Source: Oscillatoria acuminata PCC 6304 (GTDB lineage: Bacteria; Cyanobacteriota; Cyanobacteriia; Cyanobacteriales; Laspinemataceae). Taken from it: DNA of 64,000 nucleotides. This document shows positions 18,517 through 29,175 of this stretch, piece by piece (the first letter of the stretch is position 1; each line of letters opens with the position of its first letter). The stretch spans positions 2,914,001-2,978,000 of the forward strand of contig NC_019693.1 of assembly GCF_000317105.1 (NCBI RefSeq), written 5' to 3'. The notes below the pieces were generated by a model. That model was not told the DNA's origin, made no database searches, and saw only the letters and a list, made by a program, of their open reading frames with translations. Both the position numbers and the translations under genes were made by a program.

Positions 18517-18687
18517 ATGAGATACGAGTACAATGCTAAAGTCGTTGACTTAGAAAAAGTTAATCTCGAATGCAATTCAATGGGTCAACAAGGCTGGGAA
18601 CTTGTCACCGCTTTACCCTATTCCAGGGAAAATTGTTGCAAGCAATCTATTCCGACTGTTGTATTGATTTTCAAAAAATCTGCATGA
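18517..18687 (+). CDS. DUF4177-like small protein (56 aa)
   Basis: A 56-residue ORF, MRYEYNAKVVDLEKVNLECN..., with the DUF4177 signature GQQGWELVTALPY in the middle and a closing strand VVLIFKKSA. DUF4177 proteins are small alpha/beta proteins of unknown role that often occur as single domains. The start is supported by GAGG eight bases upstream and by the promoter module that precedes it. The stop overlaps the ATG of the next gene (ATGA at 18684-18687), indicating translational coupling with the membrane protein. Confidence 0.75.
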   Translation: MRYEYNAKVVDLEKVNLECNSMGQQGWELVTALPYSRENCCKQSIPTVVLIFKKSA

Positions 18688-19343
18688 GTTGCTTTCATGA
18701 CCAGCGTGACCGGATAAATTATGGTCACCTAGAAAATCCAGAGTTTGGTAAATTTATCAACAATTTGGGCAAAATTCCGTTGCTGGCTCATCATCCAGCC
18801 TGCAACTATTACCACAATCATATTATTTGGATAGGGAATTTACCCCTATGTTTAGGTTGTTTGATGATGAGTTCGGGAATCATCACGGGTTTCTTGTTGC
18901 TTCCTCATTTAGGAGTTTTGAAAACCCTACCATTTTTTGTCTTGCTGTTTATCGGGGTTTTATTGTATGTTCCAGCCGTAATTCAAATCTGGGTTCAGAA
19001 AAAATCTTACAAAATTATGGCTCGATTTTGCTTAGGGGTTTCGGTTGTCTTCCTTGGTTATGCAGGGTTGTGGTTAACGCCCAACTCAATGACAGGATGG
19101 ATTTTGAAAGTTGGATTTATCACTGTTTTTTATGGAGTTTGGCATCTGACTTTACGGGTGCGATCGCAATATTCAAAGTCTCCCTGCACCAGTTGTCCCG
19201 AAGGACGCTTTCCCCTCTGCTCATATACCACTCATCGCATTCCTAAATTAGCCAAAAAATATTTTTCCGAATCTGATGGGACCAACCCAGAAGCGGATGA
19301 GTTTGTCACAGCATTACAGTCCATATATAGCGACTCTCAATGA
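18684..19343 (+). CDS. DUF2085-like multi-pass membrane protein
   Basis: 219 residues starting at the ATG that overlaps the upstream stop. The N-terminal part has HHPACNYYHNHIIWIG followed by NLPLCLGCLMMSSGIITGF, close to the DUF2085 pattern (His/Cys, then PLCxRCxG and a helix). Four hydrophobic helices follow. A cytosolic-looking tail has the cysteine cluster SPCTSCPEGRFPLC (about 178-191), suggesting metal or redox binding. Function is unknown. The last five residues and the stop lie inside an inverted-repeat element (19323-19433), so the native C-terminus may have been altered by that insertion. Coupled to the DUF4177-like gene and under promoter copy 3. Confidence 0.75.
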   Translation: MSCFHDQRDRINYGHLENPEFGKFINNLGKIPLLAHHPACNYYHNHIIWIGNLPLCLGCLMMSSGIITGFLLLPHLGVLKTLPFFVLLFIGVLLYVPAVIQIWVQKKSYKIMARFCLGVSVVFLGYAGLWLTPNSMTGWILKVGFITVFYGVWHLTLRVRSQYSKSPCTSCPEGRFPLCSYTTHRIPKLAKKYFSESDGTNPEADEFVTALQSIYSDSQ

Positions 19344-19433
19344 ATTTGACATGGTGATTGGCTCCCCTGTCCCAGAACGGGAGAGGGGAGCCAATCACTG
19401 TGTCAAACTCCTGCAAGACTCGCTATCAAACCA
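19323..19433. repeat. long inverted-repeat element overlapping the 3' end of the membrane protein gene
   Basis: The core 19345-19407 has arms TTTGACA-NN-GTGATTGGCTCCCCT-N-TCCC and their complement around a short loop. A weaker outer dyad extends it (ATAGCGACTCTCAATGAA against the complement of TCCTGCAAGACTCGCTAT). The left arm encodes the last residues and TGA of the preceding gene. It lacks a U-tract, so it is more like a mobile hairpin element than a standard terminator. Confidence 0.75.
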
Positions 19434-19555
19434 CTATTGCGCTAGTTCCCAGTTATGCCAATGGGCTTCTGTAGCAGCAACACTCGATTTTTAAGGTAGC
19501 TTGAATCTCCCTGGCTACTCAATGGGTACTCAATGGGGTTGTAGTTTTCTCTCTG

Positions 19556-19771
19556 GTCAACCCTCATTATCCCACCTTATCCCCCTTTTTGCTACCATAT
19601 CCCATATTTTTAAATTTTTTTGAATGAAATTCATTGATGAATTCACCCTAAATCCCACCTTTATAGGGTTGACAAAAGATAAATAAGTTGAGAGTATTTA
19701 CCTAAGAGCCAATTTAGTCTTGCCTGAATTAATTAGAATTAAATTTGGGGTGGTTCATCTAAGGAATTATT
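19556..19771 (+). promoter_or_regulatory. repeated promoter module, copy 4
   Basis: Upstream block TTATCCCACCTTATCCCCC and GCTACCATATCCCATATTTT; proximal block AAATCCCACCTTTATAGGGT with TTGACA at 19669-19674, then AAAGATAAATAAGTTGAGAG and a -10-like GAGTAT. It is nearly identical to copy 2 in the proximal block. AAGGA precedes the ATG at 19772. Confidence 0.75.
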
Positions 19772-19855
19772 ATGACAACCGACTCGGCTTCATTCAACCA
19801 ATACCGGGACAGAATAACGATTGCGGAGAGTGCCCACGAATTTCTTTTGGCTTGA
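19772..19855 (+). CDS. short ORF (27 aa) under promoter copy 4
   Basis: Encodes MTTDSASFNQYRDRITIAES... and stops after 27 codons. Its start aligns with the 84-residue protein (M-x-T-x-SAS ... DRI), so it is either a truncated family member or a leader peptide. A ribosome site AAGGA is present. 145 bases separate it from the PEP-CTERM gene, which could be the real cargo of this promoter. Confidence 0.45.
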   Translation: MTTDSASFNQYRDRITIAESAHEFLLA

Positions 19856-20000
19856 GGAAATAAGCCTCGGAAGTTGATGATTTATTTTCCGCCTGCCACC
19901 GCTCAACTTGGGTCCAAATGACAACAAGCAGACTCATCGATTGCAGCCAGTAATCCGAGTTAACCCCAAACATTCCCATCACTTTACCCGAACAAGAACT

Positions 20001-20744
20001 ATGCTAAAAACAAAACTGCTCTCAGGGATCATCACCGTAACAGTTGCCACAATTTCCAGCATCGGGTTTGCAGCGGAAGCGATCGCCTTGACGCTCTATC
20101 TCACTCCGGGCGAAACCAGCACGATCAGATGGTCATACCGGCCTAATTTTTTTCCGAATTGGGAACATGAAGATACGCTAATTCAGTGGAACCTCCTTGA
20201 TTTATACCAAGGGGTGCTCCAGTTTGCACCGGACTCATTAATAGAAGAATCTAGCGACGGGACGCAGTATGCTATTACCAACGATGCTATCTCTAACCGG
20301 GGCCTCCGAGAAAATGCCCAAATCAATTATCGTCCCCTGTCGGCTCAAAACATTCTCGGCGGAGAAACGACGGCGGGTTTTGCTAATTGGTCAAATGAGG
20401 AACAGATTAGGATTTACACTGGGGTGCAAACTTGGGATATCGACCGTTTGTTTGAACAGGTCAAGTTTATCAATGAAACCTATTACGGGAATTATTCGAT
20501 TACCTCTATCGAAGATATGCATCATATGTACCTGGGATCTGTAACGACGAGAGTATTTGTTGGGGGAGTCAGTTCATCTTATATGGCGGACTTGCAGTTG
20601 GATTTATCCAATTACAATCCGCCTCCTGCTGATGAGCGGCAAAGTGTCCCCGAACCGGGCAGCGCGATCGCACTTTTGACCCTGGCGATCGCGGGTCTGA
20701 GTTCGGTGAAGAAAAAGAGTCAATCAGTCGAGAGCAATCCTTAA
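20001..20744 (+). CDS. PEP-CTERM sorting domain-containing exported protein
   Basis: A 247-residue protein counted from the ATG at 20001, which gives a clean signal peptide (MLKTKLLSGIITVTVATISS...AIA, about 1-30); an upstream in-frame start at 19908 would bury it. The mature part is acidic and Tyr/Asn-rich with no domain I recognise. The C-terminus carries VPEPGSAIALLTLAIAGLSS then KKK: the PEP motif, a hydrophobic helix and a basic end typical of exosortase-sorted surface proteins. It is probably processed by an exosortase and exposed or secreted with exopolysaccharide. It follows promoter copy 4. Confidence 0.85.
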   Translation: MLKTKLLSGIITVTVATISSIGFAAEAIALTLYLTPGETSTIRWSYRPNFFPNWEHEDTLIQWNLLDLYQGVLQFAPDSLIEESSDGTQYAITNDAISNRGLRENAQINYRPLSAQNILGGETTAGFANWSNEEQIRIYTGVQTWDIDRLFEQVKFINETYYGNYSITSIEDMHHMYLGSVTTRVFVGGVSSSYMADLQLDLSNYNPPPADERQSVPEPGSAIALLTLAIAGLSSVKKKSQSVESNP

Positions 20745-21137
20745 TAATCGATGCCCTCACCCCCAACCCCTGTCCTGTTTGGGGATAGGGGTGAGGCGAT
20801 TGCGATCATCAATTCAGTTGAGGGAATCAAACCCAGCAACCCCAAGCATTTGCCAGTCTAACCACTTTCCGATTCCCCCTAGAACCCAGAAGCAAGGGGT
20901 CAGGACAGCTTCAGCCTTCAGCGATCGCCCAATTCTTCCCCGGGTTGCACTATATATAGCACTGAACAGACTCAATATGTACTTGAAAAAGCCCCTCGGA
21001 GGTTCTGGGAGATGGGTGTGGGGTGAGGGTCCATTAACATGAGGGATTTAGAGTCACTATATCTAAGTTATTTTTCACAAATAGAATTCACGAGTCATCC
21101 GGGAAAAAAAATCAATATAATTCTTTCTCGGATCCCT
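20745..21137. other. intergenic spacer
   Basis: Convergent region between the PEP-CTERM gene and the CheY-like gene. It contains a weak dyad around 20762-20795 (CACCCCCAACCCCTGTCC... GGGGATAGGGGTGAGG) that could terminate the PEP-CTERM transcript. I see no coding sequence. Confidence 0.4.
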
Positions 21138-21497
21138 TCACAATAACCGTTCAACAATATGAACCAATTGCTGAGGGTCAACGGGTTTGGTAATATAGGC
21201 ATCAGCTCCCAAATCCATGCCCCAAGTCTTATCAATCTCCGTATTTTTCTGACTGCAAAACACCACAGGTAACTTGGATGTCTTGCGATCGCCGCGTAAC
21301 TCTCGGATCACCTCAAATCCATTCATCCGAGGCATCACCACATCTAGAATCACCAGATCCGGTGCCGTCTCCTGAATCCGGGCGATCGCCTCCTCGCCAT
21401 TAGTTGCCACCACCACCTCCATCCCGGCTTTTTTCAAAATCCGGCCAATCATCTCCAGTTCACTCGGCACATCATCTACCACTAAGATTTTGCTCAT
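21138..21497 (-). CDS. single-domain response regulator (CheY/PilH-like)
   Basis: 119 residues forming only a receiver domain. The acidic pair is in ILVVDDVPS (Asp8/Asp9), the phospho-accepting Asp lies in LVILDVVMPRMNGF (about residue 52), and the conserved Lys is in YITKPVDP (about 103). Lack of an output domain suggests an intermediate of a phosphorelay, as in PilG/PilH or CheY systems. It is monocistronic here and about 7 kb from the cheA operon, so whether it serves that kinase is open. Confidence 0.92.
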   Translation of the reverse strand: MSKILVVDDVPSELEMIGRILKKAGMEVVVATNGEEAIARIQETAPDLVILDVVMPRMNGFEVIRELRGDRKTSKLPVVFCSQKNTEIDKTWGMDLGADAYITKPVDPQQLVHIVERLL

Positions 21498-22160
21498 CAG
21501 GTCTTTCCCGCGCTTTGCATGAGTATTCCAATCTTATTTTAGCGTGAGACTTCTAAATTTCCCCACCCTCTCCCCAACTTTAACCTCATCCATTTTTACC
21601 CAGGCAGTAGAACCAGGGCCAAGTCCTGCGTAAATCCGATTTCTAATAAAATCACCCCAATTCAATCCTAATTAACCCGTGCCTAACCGAACCAAACCTC
21701 GTGACATGGCTCCGCCGTGTCACGCAAAATTGGAGGCTCTGCCTCCTAATCCCCTCCTAATAAAATCACCCCAATTCAATCCCAATTAACGGCTCCCAAA
21801 CCGCGTAAAATTCCTTTCTAAACCGTCTATATCAAACCACAAACCCAGTATCCAACCCTACATCCTGAATAAAAATTAAAAAAACCCGAAGGCAACCCAA
21901 TCGTCTTGTACCTAAATCTGAGGGGCAAACTAACAATTAAAGCGTCCTAACTTGAGTACCCCCACCCCCAAGAGCTTTGCCGGAGGGTTGAGATCCCGGG
22001 GACAAAAAACCGAGTTTCCGGTCCTAATTGGCTACAAGGCAGAGAGTTCCTCCAGAAACCCCCTTGTCTTCCCCCTGTACAAACTCCTAGACCCTAGCGA
22101 ATTGTAAAGATTTTTAAGCCAAATCACTCTTCCCTACAAACAGTGATAGAATCCGAAATT
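21498..22160. other. long leader/spacer upstream of the thiC riboswitch
   Basis: A 34-base direct repeat (CTAATAAAATCACCCCAATT..., 21643-21676 and 21758-21791) brackets a REP-like dyad GTGACATGG...CCGTGTCAC (21701-21724) and GGAGGCTCTGCCTCC. The same REP unit recurs at about 56245-56293. No ORF is supported. Confidence 0.6.
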
Positions 22161-23631
<1,471 letters not shown>

Positions 23632-23656
23632 GAGTAGAAGAGTAGTAGAATAGTAG

Positions 23657-23680
23657 GGTGGGCATTGCCCACCTTATTTT
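23657..23680 (+). terminator. rho-independent terminator of thiC
   Basis: Stem GGTGGGC-ATT-GCCCACC followed by TTATTTT, 25 bases after the thiC stop codon. Confidence 0.85.
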
Positions 23681-23701
23681 CTGATCTGACCTGATAAATT
23701 A

Positions 23702-24355
23702 ATGATCGATGAACTCCAAAATGTTGAACGCATTCGCGCCGGATTAGAAACTGCACTCAATGAATTAATCCAGGATATTGCTACGCTGCAAATTTTTCCG
23801 CCCGATCGCTTTCCCTTGGGTTGGCGGAAAGCGGCAAAAGGTCGGACGGTGTGGCGGTTGCTAGAGGAAATGATTACCCAAAATTTGGAAGTCAAGCATC
23901 AAGACATTGGGATTCAGAGTTTCAGTCCTGCCACATCAGAAGTCGGAGTCTATGACTTTATTTTTTCTCTGGATGGTCAAGAGCGAGTTTTTGTTAATAT
24001 TAAATCGGCCATTAAGGGAGAACGTCTCAGCAAAGATGATATTTCCAAGGCGAGAAAATTAGAAGAGTTTTTTAGTGCCGATGCCACGCGAATTCTGTTG
24101 ATTGCGACGTTTGAGATAGAGTTTCTCGCCAATATGACGCTGCAAATCAACAAATGTACAGTCTTGCCGGTGATGTGGATTCCCGATATTTATGTCAATC
24201 CCAGCAATAATGCCAATCTTCAATCTTCACGGTACAAGTCGATTCAGACGGCAACTCGACGCACTGGATTAGAGTTTTTGGAACTGCTTAGAGGTGAAAT
24301 CCAAAAGGCGGATGAAAAAGGGGCGGCTAAGAGACGGAAGCAAGCCGATCGCTGA
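23702..24355 (+). CDS. putative type II restriction endonuclease (PD-(D/E)XK-like)
   Basis: 217 residues. The likely catalytic core is SEVGVYDFIFSL (about 80-91) followed by RVFVNIKSAIKG (about 96-107). This is the D...(D/E)XK pattern with Asn in place of the usual Glu/Asp, and a basic helix after it. The N-terminal part is helical (ERIRAGLETALNELIQD). The C-terminus is very basic (KGAAKRRKQADR). It is convergent with and only nine bases from a DNA adenine methyltransferase gene, which is the main reason for calling it a restriction enzyme. Recognition sequence is unknown. Confidence in a nuclease fold is moderate. Confidence 0.7.
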   Translation: MIDELQNVERIRAGLETALNELIQDIATLQIFPPDRFPLGWRKAAKGRTVWRLLEEMITQNLEVKHQDIGIQSFSPATSEVGVYDFIFSLDGQERVFVNIKSAIKGERLSKDDISKARKLEEFFSADATRILLIATFEIEFLANMTLQINKCTVLPVMWIPDIYVNPSNNANLQSSRYKSIQTATRRTGLEFLELLRGEIQKADEKGAAKRRKQADR

Positions 24356-24364
24356 TTTTTTATC

Positions 24365-25837
24365 TTACGTCGCCCGAATCAGATTTTTGCAAAAATTCTG
24401 AATGATGGCAATGGTATCTGCTGTAAAATCGAGTTCCTTCCAGATAATTTGATTTATTTGTTCGACATAGTGAATCGCCGCTTTGGGTGAAACTTGTTTT
24501 TGATGCGCTTCCCGGGCGATCGCACTCATTTGATGGAGCGCAATTGGGCTAAGTTTAGGAATCGGGATCCGCGCAACATAGCCCGAGGTAATCATATTAG
24601 ACCGATTTAAAAGACTTCGCACGATAAAGGTTACGAGATGACTGTTCAAATAAGCCAACAGCCACCAGGTATCCGAGTCCGAGGTAATAATATTAGCATT
24701 CACCCCATAAGTGGAATGGGCGGGAAGATAGCAAGCGGAGAAGGTGACTCCCATTGAAGAACAAGTAATCCCGGGTTGATAGAGTAGAGATTTATTCCGA
24801 ATGGTGAAATTTGGAATGGTTTCCGCTATGGATAAAAAGTCATCGATTAAGTAAGCATTTGGTTTTGTAAAAAAGCGACAAGATCCAGGATTTTTATAAA
24901 AGGGAATGGTAAATCCCGGGCGAGGATGTTTGGATAAATAGGTGCGATCGCTGCCGGTAGAAATCCCAGTCACGCAAGGAAAGCGATTCCCCAGTCTCGG
25001 AGACTCGAACAGGTTGCGGACCTCATCGGGAATATCAATAATAAATTCCGAGTGATCCGCTTCCCCAGCTAGGGTAATTTTTTCAAGGGGTAATTCCATC
25101 CATTGTTTCTGGATTAAAATCCTCTGAAAATCCCGTTGACTCAGGGGACGATTCCCCACCTTGACCACCCCTTGATAATCAGTTCCTTTTTGCAAAATCA
25201 TGATACAAGTCCGGACATCTGCACCTTGGTCTAAAAATAAATCATTAGAACACAGTAGCAGGTAATGAACAGCACAGTTTTGTAAAATTTTATGGCGTAA
25301 GTTCTGATGCGCTTTAGCGGTTAAGAATGAATCCAAGGTAATCAATCCGATTAAAGCCCCAGGTTTTGCACAATCGATTAAAGCCGCTATAAACAGGGCA
25401 TACATATTATGCACGCCAATGTCCACAAACAGTCGAGATAAGCGGTTTTTATTGTCTCGAATATAGGCTACTTCATGGCAATTATAAGGAGGATTTGCCA
25501 AATAAAAGTCATAGTCTAAATCAATCGGGGTATTTAAAATACTCAGCAGCTTTTTTTGCTGATAAAATTGCAAAAAATCAGTTTGAGTAAAATGAATCGA
25601 TTCCGGTAAATCAAAGGGTAAAATATCCATTCCATCCACGGAAATTCCCTGATTTAACAAGGGAATGACCATTTCACCTCGACCGACACAAGGATCCAGT
25701 GCAGTGCGGCCCTGTAGATTAAGTTCTATCAGCGCCTTGGCGATGAACTCAGCGACAAAATCAGGCGTGGAATAATACCCCGTTTCTCGCCGGTCAATTC
25801 CCGCCTTTGTCTCGATTTTTTTAAGATGTCGTCCCAT
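24365..25837 (-). CDS. N6-adenine DNA methyltransferase (type II, gamma-class)
   Basis: 490 residues. Motif order marks the gamma-class: a motif X-like start YYSTPDFVAEFIAKAL (about 22-37), SAM-binding motif I ALDPCVGRGEMV (about 45-56) and catalytic motif IV ANPPYNC (about 114-120). The C-terminal half (about 280-490), with many aromatic and Ser/Thr residues, is the presumed target-recognition domain. It methylates adenine in a specific DNA site and protects against the convergent 217-residue nuclease. The pair forms a candidate type II restriction-modification system. A link to HIP1 (GCGATCGC) methylation cannot be decided from sequence. Confidence 0.9.
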   Translation of the reverse strand: MGRHLKKIETKAGIDRRETGYYSTPDFVAEFIAKALIELNLQGRTALDPCVGRGEMVIPLLNQGISVDGMDILPFDLPESIHFTQTDFLQFYQQKKLLSILNTPIDLDYDFYLANPPYNCHEVAYIRDNKNRLSRLFVDIGVHNMYALFIAALIDCAKPGALIGLITLDSFLTAKAHQNLRHKILQNCAVHYLLLCSNDLFLDQGADVRTCIMILQKGTDYQGVVKVGNRPLSQRDFQRILIQKQWMELPLEKITLAGEADHSEFIIDIPDEVRNLFESPRLGNRFPCVTGISTGSDRTYLSKHPRPGFTIPFYKNPGSCRFFTKPNAYLIDDFLSIAETIPNFTIRNKSLLYQPGITCSSMGVTFSACYLPAHSTYGVNANIITSDSDTWWLLAYLNSHLVTFIVRSLLNRSNMITSGYVARIPIPKLSPIALHQMSAIAREAHQKQVSPKAAIHYVEQINQIIWKELDFTADTIAIIQNFCKNLIRAT

Positions 25838-25909
25838 ACTGGTTGTGATAAAATTAAACCTAATCTATAATAAAATCACTCATTCATTCTCGATTTACCC
25901 CGGATTAAT

Positions 25910-27301
25910 ATGTCCCCTATCCCTCCTGTGAAATGGTTGTTTAACCGCCGTCGGTTCGTGCAGTTGAGTTTGTTTGCTAGTACCTTGGGTTTGAGTTTAG
26001 CTTGTTCTGACAATCAGGCGCAATCTTCACCGCAAAAAGTGTTAGTGATTGGGGCGGGGATTGCTGGGTTAGCAGCGGCGCGAGAACTTCAGGGACAGGG
26101 GTTTCAAGTGACAGTGTTGGAAGGACGCGATCGCATCGGGGGCAGAATTCACACCAGTCGCACTCTGGGGTTTCCGGTGGATTTGGGGGCATCCTGGATT
26201 CATGGGATTACGGACAACCCCATTGCGACTCTAGCAAAAGAATGGCAAATTCCCATCTTACCCACGGATTTTAATAATATTATACTATACAACAGCCAGG
26301 GAAATCCGATTAGCGATCGCGATTTTGCGGTGAGTTACGCACTCTACGAACAAATTCGCGATCGCGCTGCATCGATAGCAGAAAACTCCGAACAGGACCT
26401 TTCCATTGCCGCCGCATTACAACAAGTTTTAGCCGCCCAAACCCTCACCCCTCAACAAGCTCAACTGATTGAATGGGGGTTGAATTCTGAATTTGTGACG
26501 GAATTTGGGGCCGACTTAGAGAGTCTCTCTAGTTGGTATGCCGATGATGACTTAGAATTTGATGGAGGGGATTATCTCTTTCCCCAAGGATATGACCAAA
26601 TTATCACGGGATTAGCGAATAATCTGGAGATTCAGTTGCAACAAAAGGTGACTGAAATCCTGTACAGCGGTTCCGGTGTCTCTGTCACGACGGAACGGGA
26701 AACCTTTACGGCAGATGCGGCGATCGTGACATTACCCCTGGGGGTTTTGAAATCTGAATCTATCAAATTTTCCCCAGAATTACCGGACAACAAACAAGCG
26801 GCTATCAATCGGCTGAGTATGGGAGTTTTAAATAAAGTTGTCTTAAAATTCCCTGAACAATTTTGGCCTCAAGACTATCAGGTATTAGGCTATCTTCATG
26901 AGAATGGTCCCGATTTTTCGGAATTTTTAAATTGGGAATTTTATAGTCAAGAACCGGCATTAATTGCTTTGATGGGGGGTAGTTTTGCGCGGGAGATTGA
27001 ACAACTTTCTGAGGAGGAAATTCGCTCACGAGTGCTGCGAGTGTTGCGCCGGAGTTATGGCGATCGCATTCCTGAACCCGAAAGCATAATTGTGACGCGA
27101 TGGAGTCAGGATCCGTTTGCCTTTGGGTCTTATTCTCATATTGCCGTCGGGGGAGACAGTGGCGATCGCGATCTCTTGGCTGAACCCATCGGCGATCGGC
27201 TGTTTTTCGCTGGAGAAGCCACCTCTAGGGACTATCCCTCCACCGTACATGGCGCTTACCTCTCCGGCATTCGGGAAGCGAAACGATTGATTAACCGCTA
27301 A
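25910..27301 (+). CDS. FAD-dependent flavin amine oxidase, Tat-exported
   Basis: A 463-residue oxidase of the monoamine/polyamine oxidase family. The N-terminus has a twin-arginine motif [11 protein letters not shown] (about 12-22) and a lipobox-like LSLAC at about 28-32, so it is likely exported folded and possibly lipid-anchored. FAD-binding segments: [17 protein letters not shown] (about 44-60), [20 protein letters not shown] and the C-terminal [19 protein letters not shown]. Substrate (polyamine, amino acid or other amine) is not evident. The product would include hydrogen peroxide in the periplasm. It is transcribed away from the methyltransferase gene. Confidence 0.9.
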   Translation: MSPIPPVKWLFNRRRFVQLSLFASTLGLSLACSDNQAQSSPQKVLVIGAGIAGLAAARELQGQGFQVTVLEGRDRIGGRIHTSRTLGFPVDLGASWIHGITDNPIATLAKEWQIPILPTDFNNIILYNSQGNPISDRDFAVSYALYEQIRDRAASIAENSEQDLSIAAALQQVLAAQTLTPQQAQLIEWGLNSEFVTEFGADLESLSSWYADDDLEFDGGDYLFPQGYDQIITGLANNLEIQLQQKVTEILYSGSGVSVTTERETFTADAAIVTLPLGVLKSESIKFSPELPDNKQAAINRLSMGVLNKVVLKFPEQFWPQDYQVLGYLHENGPDFSEFLNWEFYSQEPALIALMGGSFAREIEQLSEEEIRSRVLRVLRRSYGDRIPEPESIIVTRWSQDPFAFGSYSHIAVGGDSGDRDLLAEPIGDRLFFAGEATSRDYPSTVHGAYLSGIREAKRLINR

Positions 27302-27411
27302 ATACCGCCTTTCACACCCCTCAACGGTCTACCCGATCGAGTAAGATCTAAAAAGTACCGACTGCTAAAATAGCTAAGCGGTTACTGAGTCAAGCGCAAA
27401 TAACAGCCAAA

Positions 27412-29112
27412 ATGTCAACCCCCGATCGGCGTCAGGAAAATCAGCAAATAGAGAGAAAAAAAGCCGGGTTTAACCTTCTCAAGACAATCATAAAGAGGAG
27501 CGTTGATTTTCTTCCGGTAAAATTTTTTGTCGGGAAGTTTCATCGGGTTTTTGGCCCGCGTTCCATGCAACCGGCAGGGTTGCCAGACAATGAAGAAGAA
27601 CGCTTACAAGCTCTCTACAGTTATAGCATTTTAGACAGTGATGCGGAAGACTCATTTGATGATTTAACCGCCTTAGCTGCTTCAATTTGCGGGACTCCCA
27701 TTGCCTTAGTCAGTCTGATTGATGCCAATCGTCAATGGTTTAAATCCAAAGTGGGTTTAGACGCCTCAGAAACCCCCAGAGATATGTCGTTTTGCGCTCA
27801 TGCAATTCTCAATCCCTATGATATTTTAGTCGTCCCGAATGCGTTAGAAGATGAGCGGTTTGTGGGAAATCCCCTGGTTACTTCTAATCCGAATATCCGC
27901 TTTTATGCGGGAACGCCGGTTGTCACCCCTGATGGATTTCCTTTGGGAACCCTTTGTGTCATCGATACCATCCCGCGTCATCTGACCCCGGAACAACTGG
28001 ATGGACTGCGGTTGTTAGGACGACAGGCGATCGCCCAAATGGAATTACGACTCCAAGTTAAACGCTTAGAACGTCAAATTGCCCGCCAAAAAGACGCCAA
28101 AGCTAAACTGCGTGCGACAGACGGACAAATTGTCGATTCCTTGGAAAATATGACCGATGCTTTTTTTGCAGTTGATCGCCAATGGCGGTTTAGTTATGCC
28201 AATCAAAAAGTCGGAGAAATTTTACAACGAGACCCCGATAATCTGCTGGGAAAAATTATCTGGGAAGAATTTCCCGAAACAGTGGGTTCTAAGTTTGAAC
28301 GAGAGTATCGAAAATCCGCAGCGGAACAAGTCAGCGTCACCTTTGAAGACTGTTCTCCCTTCACCGATCGCTGCTTTGAAGTTCGAGTCTTTCCATCATA
28401 CGAGGGATTGTCTGTATTTTTTTATGACATTACCCAAAGAAAAGAAACGGAAGACGCACTCTGCCGGGAACAACAAAAAGTACAAGAATTACTCTTAAAT
28501 ATTTTACCGCAAACCATTGCCAAACAGCTTCAGGAACAACCTGGTCCGATTGCAGAAAAATTTGAGGCTGTCACTATTTTATTTGCAGATTTAGTCAAAT
28601 TTACGGAACTTTCCACCCAGGTTTCCCCCCAAGAATTGGTGAGTCTTCTCAATACCATTGTTTCCACTTTTGATCGCCTCACGGAAAAACATGGATTAGA
28701 GAAAATTAAAACCATTGGGGATGCCTACATGGTCGTCGGTGGCGTTCCCCTCTCGAAACCGGATCATGCCACAGCCATCGCAGAAATGGCCCTGGATATG
28801 CAAGCGGCGATCGGCCAGTTCAACACCAAATACCTCACAAATTTAAGTCTACGAATTGGCATCAACACCGGACCTGTGGTCGCCGGTGTCATTGGCATCA
28901 AAAAATTCACCTACGACCTCTGGGGAGATGCCGTCAACACCGCTTCCCGCATGGAATCTCATGGAATAAGTGGAAAAATTCAGGTCTCGGAAACCACCTA
29001 TTATTTATTGCAACATCAGTATAACTTTGAGGAACGCGGTGTGATTGAGATTAAAGGGAAAGGAGAAATGACAACCTATTTTCTCACAGGCCGAAATCGG
29101 TCTGCTCTTTAA
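27412..29112 (+). CDS. GAF-PAS class III adenylate cyclase
   Basis: 566 residues. A basic N-terminus precedes a GAF domain (about 70-225, with [20 protein letters not shown] and MSFCAHAI), a PAS domain (about 240-350) and a class III cyclase domain (about 375-566). Metal-binding aspartates are in [10 protein letters not shown] and TIGDAYMV. The Lys in KIKTIGDAY and the Asp in [15 protein letters not shown] fit the ATP-selecting pair, so cAMP rather than cGMP is predicted. The transition-state Asn/Arg (AVNTASRME) are present. Soluble, with redox/ligand sensing by GAF and PAS. A diverged piece of a related cyclase tail occurs at 31916-32033. Confidence 0.93.
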   Translation: MSTPDRRQENQQIERKKAGFNLLKTIIKRSVDFLPVKFFVGKFHRVFGPRSMQPAGLPDNEEERLQALYSYSILDSDAEDSFDDLTALAASICGTPIALVSLIDANRQWFKSKVGLDASETPRDMSFCAHAILNPYDILVVPNALEDERFVGNPLVTSNPNIRFYAGTPVVTPDGFPLGTLCVIDTIPRHLTPEQLDGLRLLGRQAIAQMELRLQVKRLERQIARQKDAKAKLRATDGQIVDSLENMTDAFFAVDRQWRFSYANQKVGEILQRDPDNLLGKIIWEEFPETVGSKFEREYRKSAAEQVSVTFEDCSPFTDRCFEVRVFPSYEGLSVFFYDITQRKETEDALCREQQKVQELLLNILPQTIAKQLQEQPGPIAEKFEAVTILFADLVKFTELSTQVSPQELVSLLNTIVSTFDRLTEKHGLEKIKTIGDAYMVVGGVPLSKPDHATAIAEMALDMQAAIGQFNTKYLTNLSLRIGINTGPVVAGVIGIKKFTYDLWGDAVNTASRMESHGISGKIQVSETTYYLLQHQYNFEERGVIEIKGKGEMTTYFLTGRNRSAL

Positions 29113-29175
29113 ACGTTCACCCCAACTGCCAATTTTTAATCTTACAATGATGGTATAGTATCGGGAGTTAAAATT

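Noticed and set aside
19794-19982. 62-codon minus-strand frame over the leader of the PEP-CTERM gene
   Set aside because: No ribosome site and no family. It overlaps promoter copy 4 cargo and the upstream part of the better supported plus-strand gene.
20812-20882. tRNA-like stretch on the minus strand (GTGGTTAGACTGGCA ... GGGTTTGATTCCC)
   Set aside because: It has a T-arm-like piece and a D-arm-like piece, but the acceptor ends do not pair, the T-loop lacks the conserved C and no anticodon stem forms.
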